NCBI RefSeq assembly: GCF_003044065.1
Contig: NZ_PZJJ01000022.1
Coordinates: forward strand, 1 to 60,818
Reading direction: 5' to 3'
Length of the DNA stretch: 60,818 bases
Source: Alkalicoccus saliphilus
GTDB lineage: Bacteria > Bacillota > Bacilli > Bacillales > Salisediminibacteriaceae
In this document: positions 9,038 to 17,368 of the stretch, one piece after another
Layout of the letters: every line of letters starts with the position of its first letter
Numbering within the stretch: the first letter of the stretch is position 1
The notes under the pieces: generated by a model
Told to the model about the DNA's origin: nothing
The model's database searches: none
The model's input: the letters and a program-made list of their open reading frames with translations, nothing else
Made by a program: the position numbers and the translations under genes

Positions 9038-9162
9038 TGCATCAGGGCTGCTTTCGGATGGCGCAATGACTTACCCTGCAGGCAAAAACTTCGCTCTTAT
9101 TAATCAAGCTTATGATTCTGTCTGCAGCGGGAAGAAAAATGGAGTTATCTACGAAAGAATCC

Positions 9163-10156
9163 CTATTTCTTTTCCGATGGAGATGATTCTGTTCCCTTCC
9201 TGCTGACGGCGGTAATAAAATGCTTCTCTTCTCCAACGTTTTCTGATATATACGTTTTACGCTCATACGTAGCGATGCTGTCAACCTGTTCCGACGATCC
9301 GTCGGCGTATTCTACATACACCCGGTATCCAATAACCTCCTCTTCATCTACCGCGTGCCAGCTGATCCGATTGCCCCGAATTTCAACATTTTCAGGGGAA
9401 GAGGGCCGTTCTTTTTGTTGAGCGTTCTGTTTTTCAGACTCGTCTTCCACCAGCTGCGTATAAACGACCAGCCGGTCATCATGGGTGCCGTATTCCTGAT
9501 TGAATGTTCCGGTGCACGTAATAAGATTTAAATGACGTCCTTCCGAGCTGCCAAATATGTCTTCAATAGGAGCTTCTCTACGATCGTATTTTGCAACTTT
9601 CGTCACCTCAAAGGTCAATGTCCCTCCCTCTTCATCTGTCACATGCACTTCATCCCCAGCTTCCATCTCCTTCAGCTCATAAAAAACTGCAGGTCCTGAA
9701 CGGCTGTCCACGTGTCCTGCCATTACGGCGTTTCCCTGTTCTCCTGGTTTCACTCCCGGTTCAAACCAACCGATACCTTCTGCAGAGTCAGGTACTCCCA
9801 TCTGTCCATTATCAAGAATCCCGACTTTTTCTACAGGCCCTCCGACTCCAACCGAAGGAATTTCCAGTCCCACTGGTTCCTGACGCTCTGGTTCAGAAAA
9901 TTCTTCGCTGTCTTCCTGTCTCTGGCTATCCCTGTTTTCCGGATGAATTTGAAATTCTTCCACTTTTTCAAATTCCCCTGCTTCTTCTTCAGAAAGGTTT
10001 GCCTGATCACTTTCCGTTTGTATGTTTTCTCTTTCTGAAAGAATTTCCGTTTCTGATCCAGCAGAAGAAAAAACGGATCCTGCGTAAAAAAAAACTAAGT
10101 ACTACAATGGATCCCGCGATGATCGGGTATAAAATGAGATATAAAAAACGTTTCAT
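9163..10156 (-). CDS. Class F sortase with C-terminal fibronectin-like domain; frameshifted in a 9-nt homopolymer
   Basis: Membrane-bound transpeptidase that would attach LPxTG-like proteins to the wall. The catalytic domain has NAVMAGHVDS (His), LITCTGTF (Cys) and THDDRLVVYTQL (Arg), the TC...R arrangement of class F/D-like sortases. A C-terminal domain of about 70 residues (SPENVEIRGNRISWHAVDEE...YRVYVEYADGS) looks like fibronectin type III. A start ATG at 10156 after GAAAGGGGAG encodes a signal anchor (MKRFLYLILYPIIAGSIVVL), but the frame breaks at a run of nine A (plus strand 10086-10094). Removing one base joins anchor and catalytic domain cleanly. As written, the anchor frame ends after 49 residues and the long frame can only start at a GTG at 9963 without anchor. 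Either a true or phase-variable frameshift, or a base-call error. Confidence 0.78.
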
Positions 10157-10299
10157 ACATACAGCTCCCCTTTCAATAAAACGATCTCTGCCGAAAGTCT
10201 TGTACGTTCAGACAGTAACGAAGAAAAAACAAGTTGTTTTCCCTTCGTTACTCCCCGAAAAAAAGGTGAAAGAGTGTTTTCTATTTATATATACAGTTT

Positions 10300-10590
10300 T
10301 TTGCTTTCGCCTCCGCAGGACGCTTTCCGGGCGGGCCGGCTTCAGCTCATTTCTTCCTCCCACTGCTCGGAAGAAATGGATCTTCTGCTCGTCCTATCTC
10401 GCCTCTCGCCTGCTTCAGCTTCAGCAAAAAATAAAAAGAAGAGTTCTCTTCTAAAAACTTGTTGATTGCGTTCTTTTTTCCTTCAAGGAGCTGCTTTTTC
10501 TTCCGGAATGTCCGGCGGTTAGTGAAGGAGAAAGCTATACGCTGGAATAATTGTTCCACCAATAAGACTTAATCAACAATCTGAGGAAAA
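10300..10590 (-). repeat. Dispersed repeat family A, short reverse copy
   Basis: The reverse complement matches the copies at 27379-27810 and 45015-45446, including TTCCGGAATGTCCGGCGG, GGAAGAAATGGATCTTC, GGGCCGGCTTCAGCT and the end block CAATCTGA/AAGACTTAATCAACA. It lies between the sortase and its presumed substrate gene and carries an internal deletion relative to the other copies. No coding signal. Confidence 0.6.
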
Positions 10591-10652
10591 GAGAAGGATT
10601 TTCTCTTTTCCCAGTTTGTCCGTAAGGTTTGGTGCAGTCGTCTGTTTTTATT

Positions 10653-12011
10653 TTATTGTTCTGTATTTACTTTCTTCCGTCCGTATAGAAAAGCACCCGC
10701 TGCTGCTGCGAAAGTTGTGACCATCGCCCAAAGAACCATTGTATTCGAGCTGCTTCCCCCAAGACCTGTAGCAGGCATTTCTTCCGGCATTTTATCTTCA
10801 GCAAACATTTCCGGATTCTGAGCCACAAACGCACCGCTCAGTACTTCTCCCAGTCCAAACATATGGTGGAACCCGTGACGGAACTCTTCATTCCAAGTGC
10901 GGTCAAAGTTCCCGGCTGCATAGGCATCGAATGTATTAGTAACATCTGCTACGTGTGCAGAAATGGCTTCTTCGCCCGCTTCCTGTGGAATGCCGCCTTC
11001 TGTAGCTTCGTCAAGGAAAGCAGAGAATTCTACGACGTATTCAGCTAAATCCTCTTCTGCTTGTGCCCGGGCTTCCTCATTACCTTCTACTTCCGCACCT
11101 GTCATGTCGCCAAAGAAATTAATGTGGCTCTGCCAAATGGGTTCAAATGCTTCTGCTCCTTCCTCTCCGTAAACAGATTCGACAGCTTCTGTAAGGTCGG
11201 CTGTATTTTCGTCAAGTGCCCACTGAGCTTCATCGAAATCATCTGCTCCATCAAGGCCTTTCTGCATTCCAAATACAGCAAGGAAGAAATGTTCCGAGAG
11301 CAGGTGATTCAAGTCAGAACGAAGATCGGAAGCCGGTGTAGATACCTCTGTGTTATCAAACTCTTCCGGCATCTGCTCCGTAATGGCTCCTCCGAGATTC
11401 ACACCAATGTCAAACATATGATGAAAACCGTGGCGGAAATTCTCGTATGCTTCCTGGTGGTCTCCAGCAGCATAGGCATCAAACGTATTCGTTACATCTG
11501 CCACATGTGCCGTAATGGCTTCTTCCCCGGCTTCCTGAGGCAGGTTTCCTTCGGTAGCTGCGTCCAGAAATCCGGAAAATTCCTGCACATAATTTTCAAG
11601 GTTGGCTTCTGCCTCTGCCCGGGCTTCTTCATCTCCCTCAGCTTCGGCTCCGACCATATCTCCAAAGAAGTTGATATGACTCTGCCAAATACGTTCAAAT
11701 TCTTCTGCGCCTTCCGATCCGTAAACAGATTCAATCGCGGCTGTCAGTTCAGCTGTGTTCTGGTCCAGCGCTGCCCCCGCTTCTTCGGCATCTCCTTCTC
11801 CATCATACGCTTTCTGCATAAAAGCTACTGTCAGGGCAAAGTGTTCGGAAAATAGATGATCCAGATCGGCTCTTAAATCCGCGGCCGGACTGGTAACCCC
11901 TGCTTCTTCATAATTTTCTCCGTGATCCTCGTGATCCGCTGCCATTGCCATAGATGGTGCAAGTACTAGTGCTGCACAGGAAGATAAAACTGTTTTCTTA
12001 AACATTCCCAT
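10653..12011 (-). CDS. Sortase-anchored surface protein with two copies of a His-rich helical domain
   Basis: 452 residues, exported. The ATG at 12011 follows AAAGGTGATGAGAAT and begins a signal peptide (MGMFKKTVLSSCAALVLAPSMAMA). The mature protein has two homologous units of about 185 residues, each with DLRxDLxHLxSEHF, ALDxNTAxLTxAxESVYG, WQSHINFFGDM, EYVxEFSxFLDxATEG, HVADVTNTFDAYAAG and FRHGFHHMF. The repeated His residues on predicted helices suggest a metal- or cofactor-binding four-helix bundle; similar proteins are, by recall, sometimes labelled copper amine oxidase without real support. The C-terminus has the LPxTG-like MPATGLGG, a hydrophobic stretch and RKK. It neighbours a class F sortase and diverges from an ECF sigma gene, so an envelope-stress role under that sigma is a fair inference. 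Confidence 0.75.
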   Translation of the reverse strand: MGMFKKTVLSSCAALVLAPSMAMAADHEDHGENYEEAGVTSPAADLRADLDHLFSEHFALTVAFMQKAYDGEGDAEEAGAALDQNTAELTAAIESVYGSEGAEEFERIWQSHINFFGDMVGAEAEGDEEARAEAEANLENYVQEFSGFLDAATEGNLPQEAGEEAITAHVADVTNTFDAYAAGDHQEAYENFRHGFHHMFDIGVNLGGAITEQMPEEFDNTEVSTPASDLRSDLNHLLSEHFFLAVFGMQKGLDGADDFDEAQWALDENTADLTEAVESVYGEEGAEAFEPIWQSHINFFGDMTGAEVEGNEEARAQAEEDLAEYVVEFSAFLDEATEGGIPQEAGEEAISAHVADVTNTFDAYAAGNFDRTWNEEFRHGFHHMFGLGEVLSGAFVAQNPEMFAEDKMPEEMPATGLGGSSSNTMVLWAMVTTFAAAAGAFLYGRKKVNTEQ

Positions 12012-12700
12012 ATTCTCATCACCTTTCTTTCGATTTTTTGAGGAAAATATTATATCCATTTCCCTCTGTACTTAAGACAACGAAAAAGAAAAGCGGATGG
12101 ATCATATTTTTTGCAGATTTTTTTATTTTTTTTGAGTAGGTTCCTTTTTCGTTCGGAAAAGCAGCTACGTACAGCGGAAATCCGCCCGGGAGAAAATGCC
12201 GGCAGTAAAAGTAGAATTTCTTTATATAAGAACAATTTTTCCGAATTGTCCATGTTCTCTATTATGGAAAACAGTTATTCAGGTTTCCTTTCGTTTCTGA
12301 TTCATGATGAAAAGACTGCATGGTTTTTTAACTTGAATAAATAAAGGGGTTATACATTACTATTTTTTTATTCTCCGCCTTATTATTCTGATAGTATATT
12401 TGTAGGGTTCTTTTATCGGCTCTACTATTATTTATTGTCCCGAATAACCAACATGGAAATTCTTAAGAATGGATAAGTGAATATATCACTTAATTAAAAC
12501 GTTACGGAAAACGATTTTCTTTCCTCCTTTCAAAACGAAGGATAAACTTACATAGCGGCCGCCTCTTAAGCCGATCGGAAACGAAGTGATCAATTTTAAC
12601 TTTCCATTCCACTTAATAAAAAGTTTGCGCCAGGATGATCAAATCCTATTTTTCTTTCGTTTATAGGAGTAGAAGCGTGTTTCTGAAAAAGGAGGGTCAT
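12012..12700. other. Long AT-rich divergent intergenic region
   Basis: About 690 bp between the surface-protein gene (minus) and the ECF sigma gene (plus). It must hold both promoters. I could not pick a convincing ECF-type -35/-10 pair (for example GGAAC with CGTC at 16-17 nt), although GGAACC occurs upstream of the surface-protein gene near 12140. Short open frames here lack ribosome sites and were not called. Confidence 0.4.
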
Positions 12701-13261
12701 ATGGAAAAGCACGAAGACGTACAATTGTACGAGCGGATCCGTGCCAAGGATGAAGCTGCGATGGAAATGCTTTACGACAAGTATGCGAAACTGCTCTATT
12801 CGTTTGCCTATAAAATGGTTTATAATGCCGCAGGGGCGGAAGAAGTAGTTCAGGAAGTAATGATTAAGCTTTGGAGAGGAAAAGGCATTTATTCTGAAGA
12901 AAAAGGAAAATTCACGACGTGGCTGCTTACGATAACCCGGCACACGGCCATTGACTACCTTCGTAAACAGAAAAAAACTACAGAAGACGTGATTCACCAG
13001 GAAACAGAACACGAAGACTCCCAGCCAGGAACAGAGGAACTGGTGGAATGGAAACACCGCGGCGAACGTGTAAAAGAAGCAATGCGTACGCTCAAAGAAG
13101 AACAGCGGCTTATTATCGATCTGTTTTACTTCAAAGGGTATTCCCAGAAAAAAATAGCAGAAAAAGTTAATGTGCCCCTGGGCACAGTCAAAGGCCGTAT
13201 ACGGCTTGCTTTAAAGCATTTAAAAGATGAACTTTACGAAGAAAGGAGGGATTGGCAGTGA
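12701..13261 (+). CDS. ECF-type RNA polymerase sigma factor
   Basis: 186-residue sigma-70 family factor with region 2 (AMEMLYDKYAKLLYSFAYKMV, then VVQEVMIKLWRG, FTTWLLTITRHTAIDYLRK) and region 4 (EEQRLIIDLFYFKGYSQKKIAEK, VPLGTVKGRIRLALKHLK). It lacks regions 1 and 3, as expected for the extracytoplasmic-function group. I chose ATG 12701 because AAAAAGGAGGGTC precedes it; the frame is open upstream to 12635 without a site. It overlaps the anti-sigma gene by 4 nt (GTGA) and is divergent from the surface-protein gene. It probably directs RNA polymerase to envelope genes when released by its anti-sigma partner. Confidence 0.92.
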   Translation: MEKHEDVQLYERIRAKDEAAMEMLYDKYAKLLYSFAYKMVYNAAGAEEVVQEVMIKLWRGKGIYSEEKGKFTTWLLTITRHTAIDYLRKQKKTTEDVIHQETEHEDSQPGTEELVEWKHRGERVKEAMRTLKEEQRLIIDLFYFKGYSQKKIAEKVNVPLGTVKGRIRLALKHLKDELYEERRDWQ

Positions 13262-14100
13262 CGAATCACCAGTGTGAAAAACTGATTGAATACTTTAATG
13301 GACAAATGCTGGAGGAGGAAAAAGAAGCGTTTGAAAAGCATTTGGAAAGCTGTGAAGAATGCCGGGAAGAACTTTCGGAATGGGAAGAACTCTCCGCAGA
13401 CCTTCCTTTTTTAAGCGAGGCAGAAGAACCACCGCAGGGAATGAAAGAACGGGTGCTGACGAACGTTTGGAACAGCGAAGAAAACAAAGAAAATACAGAA
13501 GCACCGGAAAAAGAGAAAGATGAGGAAAAAAACCACTCTTTTAAACGTCCATCTCCTATCTGGCTCGCTGGCACAGCCGCTGCCGCTCTCCTTCTTTCTT
13601 TGGCAGGGAACGGTTATTTACTCAGTGAAAACCAGCAGCTCGCAGAGGAAAGAGAACAACTGGCAGAAGAAGCAGAGCAGCTTGCTTTGGAACGGGATGT
13701 CATTGCGTCAGACTACGAAGCTCTTCTTGAAGAAGAGGAAGATGGAAACGGCGTGGCAGACGTTCTGCTTGCCTCAAATCTTGCTTCTGCAGATGAAGCT
13801 CTCTTTTCAGGAGAAGGTTCGGCAACCATTATTTCAGAAGACGGGCACGTTGACCTGCTCGTTCAAGTAAGCGGCATGCCCGAACTGGAAGGAGAAGAAG
13901 CTTTTCAGGCATGGATCATTGAAGGGGAGACTCCGGTATCCGCCGGAAGCTTTACCATCGATGAAAATGGAAACGGAGCTGTCCGTTATCGTCTAAGTGA
14001 TATGGAAGATATGCAAATTGATCAGATCGCTGTTACGCTCGAACCGCAGCCAAACAATGACCAGCCGGAAGGGCAGATGGTCCTTGCCTCGCCTCAATAA
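13258..14100 (+). CDS. Membrane anti-sigma factor with zinc-binding ZAS domain and RskA-like C-terminus
   Basis: 280 residues. The cytoplasmic N-terminus carries the zinc-finger anti-sigma motif HLESCEEC (His-x3-Cys-x2-Cys). One transmembrane helix (about residues 97-116, IWLAGTAAAALLLSLAG) leads to a coiled-coil stretch rich in Gln/Glu and an extracytoplasmic anti-sigma-K domain (SGMPELEGEEAFQAWII...GSFTIDENGNGAV...VTLEP). The GTG at 13258 is preferred because AGGAGG is 7 nt upstream and it overlaps the sigma stop; the TTG at 13252 is too close. It should hold the ECF sigma at the membrane and release it on an envelope signal. Confidence 0.9.
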   Translation: MTNHQCEKLIEYFNGQMLEEEKEAFEKHLESCEECREELSEWEELSADLPFLSEAEEPPQGMKERVLTNVWNSEENKENTEAPEKEKDEEKNHSFKRPSPIWLAGTAAAALLLSLAGNGYLLSENQQLAEEREQLAEEAEQLALERDVIASDYEALLEEEEDGNGVADVLLASNLASADEALFSGEGSATIISEDGHVDLLVQVSGMPELEGEEAFQAWIIEGETPVSAGSFTIDENGNGAVRYRLSDMEDMQIDQIAVTLEPQPNNDQPEGQMVLASPQ

Positions 14101-14116
14101 CAGTTTATAATGCAGT

Positions 14117-14161
14117 CAAGGGCTGCCCCCATCGACAACGTCGATTATGGGGCAGCCCTTG
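14117..14161 (+). terminator. Strong hairpin after the anti-sigma gene
   Basis: CAAGGGCTGCCCC...GGGGCAGCCCTTG with an inner TCGAC/GTCGA stem. A poor T tract follows, so termination is likely but not certain. Confidence 0.6.
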
Positions 14162-14298
14162 TTATGGACGGATGGATATTTCAGTTCTCATTAACGGATT
14201 TTTAAAAATCGAAATTTTACAGCTTCTCCCAAACAAATCCCCGAAACGCTTAGGATGATTCTTTTCGATGTCACCTCATCAAGAAACCTCGGATAATA

Positions 14299-15225
14299 TT
14301 AAGCAGTCCCTTTTTTCTCTATTTCCATCAAAGTCCTGGAAAGCTCCTCATGATCCATTTCGTCACCTATAAAAACAAGCGTATTTTTCATTTTTAGGTC
14401 GGCTTTTTCGTAGGAGGTCATTCCATAGGAATATTGGAAGAACAACGTTTCCTTTTTCTCGTCAAAGCGGAGGTATCCTTTAATGCGGTAAATCGAATCC
14501 GGCATCGACCGTAGAAAGTCTTCAAACAGCTGCTGGGAGACGGGGTTTTGAAAACTGTGAACGAACGTTTTTATATGCAGATGCCCGTCCGCGTGAATTT
14601 TCACGTGATCCCCGCTCTGCTGTCTTTCATTCTGTATCAGTTCATTGAGATCGACATCCGCAAATGTCGTCGGCACGACAGCCCCCTTCGGATTAAGAGA
14701 GCGCACTTCTTCTTCCACCGCCCGGCGGGCATCGTCACGTATGCAATCTATTTTATTCATCACGACAATATCCGCGTGTTTTACCTGCTCGGTAATGAGC
14801 TGCCTTACAGGAATACTGAGGGAGTGCCGTTCCTTCCAGCTCATGACATCCAACAGAGTGATAATAGAACGTATTCTTAATTTCTCCGCCAGCATCGGGG
14901 ACAAACAGGTATCCAGTACTTCGACGGGATGAGCCACCCCTGTCGTTTCGATATATATTACGTCCAGCTCATGTCCGTGGAGTAGTTCGGAAAGCTTAAT
15001 TTCCAGCTTGCCGGAGAGGGTGCAGCAAATACATCCGTTAAGAAGCTCTTTTAACGGGGTTTCTTCCGGAACAGAATCGGAATCGATAGAAACTTCCCCT
15101 ACCTCATTCATTACTACCGCTGTTTTTCTGCCTGCCTCCTGCTCCTGCTTGAGCATTTTTTGCAGGAGGGTCGTTTTCCCGGATCCAAGAAACCCCGATA
15201 AAATAATGACGTCCACTTTTTTCAT
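14299..15225 (-). CDS. CobW/YjiA-family (G3E) P-loop GTPase, putative metallochaperone
   Basis: 308-residue GTPase of the COG0523 group, which delivers zinc, cobalt or another metal to target proteins. Walker A GFLGSGKTTLL is at residues 11-21, the metal-binding GCICC (Cys-x-Cys-Cys) at about 64-68, ETTGVAHP switch II-like motif at about 93-100 and NKID base-recognition motif near 157. The C-terminal CobW domain is present. ATG follows AGAGGAGGTTACTCA. No clear Zur box was found upstream. The gene lies downstream of and parallel to the AEC transporter, with an 80-nt gap. Metal identity is unknown. Confidence 0.88.
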   Translation of the reverse strand: MKKVDVIILSGFLGSGKTTLLQKMLKQEQEAGRKTAVVMNEVGEVSIDSDSVPEETPLKELLNGCICCTLSGKLEIKLSELLHGHELDVIYIETTGVAHPVEVLDTCLSPMLAEKLRIRSIITLLDVMSWKERHSLSIPVRQLITEQVKHADIVVMNKIDCIRDDARRAVEEEVRSLNPKGAVVPTTFADVDLNELIQNERQQSGDHVKIHADGHLHIKTFVHSFQNPVSQQLFEDFLRSMPDSIYRIKGYLRFDEKKETLFFQYSYGMTSYEKADLKMKNTLVFIGDEMDHEELSRTLMEIEKKGTA

Positions 15226-15306
15226 TGAGTAACCTCCTCTTTGCGAGCTTTTTTACTTTGAGTAATTATTTTGTTTCTTCGTTTCAAATGAAGCGTTTGT
15301 TCCGAC

Positions 15307-16233
15307 TTATAGGAACAGGAAAATAATGAATGGAAGCGTGGCTATACTGAAAAATGTCGTCAGCACCACTGCGGACATGCCCAGTTTCTCGTTACCTCCG
15401 TATTTGGCAATCAGTACTGTCGCCAGCGTGAAGGAAGGCATCCCCGCCTGAATAATAATCAGGCCTTTTATTTCTTCTGATACGGGCAGAAATGGGGTGA
15501 CCATTGCGGCCGCCACGGGCAGGGCCAGAAGCTTCACGAAAACGAGTATGAGAAGAAAAACGAAATACGTGCTTCCAAGCCACTTCAGATCAGGGAGTTT
15601 AAGCTGTCTCGCGAGCATGCCGATGTAAATCATCGCAAGCGGTCCTGCCAGTCCTGCGAGCATAAATGTGCTTTCCAACAGAATAGCAGGCACGGCAAGA
15701 CCGAGCCCCGCTGCCGGCAGCGTAATTAGCAGCGTGACGAAAGGCGGGTTAAGCATGGCTTTCATCTGCGACAGCTTAAACCGCTTCCGGCTTAACAGAA
15801 AAATTCCGAGTGTGAAGGCCGTCGTTATCGAAGCGGCATCGTATATAGCTGCATACACCGCCGCCGAAGACCCGTACATCATTACGGCGAGTGGAATTCC
15901 TATGAATCCTGTATTCCCGCATCCGCATAAAACGGCGAGCTGCTTTCTTTCCAGCTCTCCGTAACCGGCCAGTCTGCCGAAAAGATAGCCGAAAAATATG
16001 CCCGTCAGATTCAACGTCAGGGAAGTTGTATAAATGACTGCCAAATCCTGAAGCAGATCACTTGTGATGTCTCTGGAAACGATACTCGAGAAAATCATGC
16101 TCGGCAGTGCGATATTAACGACGATAAAAATGATAAATAAACGGACGGACGACGTTAGTTCGATCCGCCCCGCTAATAGGAAACCGAGAAGGCCGATGAG
16201 AGCCATCACCAGTATCGGCAGAAATCCTTCCAT
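15307..16233 (-). CDS. AEC-family (auxin efflux carrier-like) transporter
   Basis: 308-residue membrane protein with ten hydrophobic segments, the usual size for bacterial AEC permeases that export or import organic acids such as malate. Family features include NIALPSMIFSSI in the first half, CGCGNTGFIGIPLAVMMYG (Asn-Thr-Gly-Phe-x-Gly-x-Pro) and QAGMPSFTLATVLIAKYGG in the second half. ATG 16233 is preferred, with AAAGGATG about 10 nt upstream; a TTG six bases earlier is too close to that site. Substrate unknown. Confidence 0.88.
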   Translation of the reverse strand: MEGFLPILVMALIGLLGFLLAGRIELTSSVRLFIIFIVVNIALPSMIFSSIVSRDITSDLLQDLAVIYTTSLTLNLTGIFFGYLFGRLAGYGELERKQLAVLCGCGNTGFIGIPLAVMMYGSSAAVYAAIYDAASITTAFTLGIFLLSRKRFKLSQMKAMLNPPFVTLLITLPAAGLGLAVPAILLESTFMLAGLAGPLAMIYIGMLARQLKLPDLKWLGSTYFVFLLILVFVKLLALPVAAAMVTPFLPVSEEIKGLIIIQAGMPSFTLATVLIAKYGGNEKLGMSAVVLTTFFSIATLPFIIFLFL

Positions 16234-16364
16234 AAGCAAGACATCCTTTCTTCTGCCGATAATATTAACAGACTTTTATCAGACAGCCTACTCCAACGGA
16301 TAATTTCTTCTATTCCCCCTATCTTAAAGACTCCCTTGAAAATAAAGAGAAACGTCCGCTTTCG

Positions 16365-16505
16365 TTTCCATGAAGAGGCTTTCCGAGCGGACCGGCCTCA
16401 GCTGATTCCGCCCTCCTTTTGTCGGTCTGAGTGGGGCTCGGCCTTCATCGCTTCGGAGTCCCTCCATGTCCACTTCAGCTTACGGTAAAACGCTCACGGC
16501 ATTTC
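16365..16505 (-). repeat. Degenerate copy of repeat family A
   Basis: GGCTTTCCGAGCGGACCGGC and CTCAGCTGATTCCGCCCTCC, then TTCATCGC...GGAGTC, align with the reverse complement of the better copies at 27.4 and 45.0 kb. Divergent and shortened; no coding signal. Confidence 0.4.
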
Positions 16506-16720
16506 CTCTTTTGAAGTGAAAAGCAGAAGTTGTCAAACGAACGATGGAGAAGACTGTTTTCATTTATTGTGATTAAAGCTTTCTATTATTTTTGAAAGTC
16601 GCCTGGAGATCGGTTTTTACAGAAGAAAGAACAGCGTTCATGTAAAGCAGAACTTTTCTATTTTTCCATTCATTTAGAGCTTTAACACAGCTATATTAAA
16701 TGCAATTTCCAAAGCATCAC

Positions 16721-16972
16721 CTAAACTTTATGCCTTCCTTCTTTTATATCTGCGGACCGCCGCAGAAGTAAAAGGTAAAATATACATGCCGATAAAATCA
16801 TAAAGAAAACGAAGTCACCAATTGGGAAAGGCGATTCGGACTGTCCAAATATCCCCTGTTCATGCGCCATTCCTGCAAACACTAAGGACGACCCGTGCAG
16901 GACCTGGACAGTAAAGAGAATTAAAACAATTACATAAAATTTCCTCATTAAAAAAGCGTTCAAACGATTCAT
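16721..16972 (-). CDS. Small membrane protein, unknown function
   Basis: 83 residues with two hydrophobic segments (FYVIVLILFTVQVLHGSSLVFAG shortened here to its core, and FVFFMILSACIFYLLLL) and a basic tail. ATG 16972 has GAGGTG 6 nt upstream; a GTG 9 nt earlier is possible. I do not recognise the family. It stands alone between repeat DNA and a divergent MBL-fold gene. Confidence 0.5.
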   Translation of the reverse strand: MNRLNAFLMRKFYVIVLILFTVQVLHGSSLVFAGMAHEQGIFGQSESPFPIGDFVFFMILSACIFYLLLLRRSADIKEGRHKV

Positions 16973-17306
16973 ATGGAGCACCTCAATGATGTAGTTAAGT
17001 AGTTGAATAAATCCTATGGTAAAGGAAATATGTGTAAAGATCTAAGCTGCACAAAAATATTTTATAACCAGGAACAAATATCCTAGGAAGAAAAAATCAG
17101 AGGTGCCGCTTCTCTTCCCTGCAAATGAAGGACTTTTTAAGATGCGGGCACGATCCTAACGAGTAGCCTGCCCGGATACTAGCATAACTATCTATAGATA
17201 GAATTTCACCTTTTTCATAACCTATTTTTCACTGTCACGTGTGGATTAAACCAGAGCGGTGGTTCCTGCGGTCGAAACCTGTATCCGTGTTTTTATACGC
17301 AGTTAT
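16973..17306. other. Divergent intergenic region, mostly featureless
   Basis: Contains AT-rich DNA and a CGGGCA...TGCCCG hairpin near 17143-17173. I compared the latter with common riboswitch cores and saw no match. Confidence 0.3.
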
Positions 17307-17324
17307 TGAATGAACAATCATTCA
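17307..17324. promoter_or_regulatory. FadR-like TetR-family operator upstream of the MBL-fold gene
   Basis: Perfect inverted repeat TGAATGA ACAA TCATTCA, about 45 nt before the start codon and overlapping the likely promoter (TACTAT at 17333-17338 as -10). It nearly equals the site recalled for Bacillus FadR, a fatty-acid-degradation repressor relieved by acyl-CoA. Confidence 0.6.
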
Positions 17325-17368
17325 TAATATGCTACTATGGTAAAAAGTACCTTTCGGGGGGAGAGGCT

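Noticed and set aside
17100-17200. Possible riboswitch at a GC-rich hairpin
   Set aside because: Compared by eye with common riboswitch cores; no conserved motifs and no metabolic gene directly downstream.
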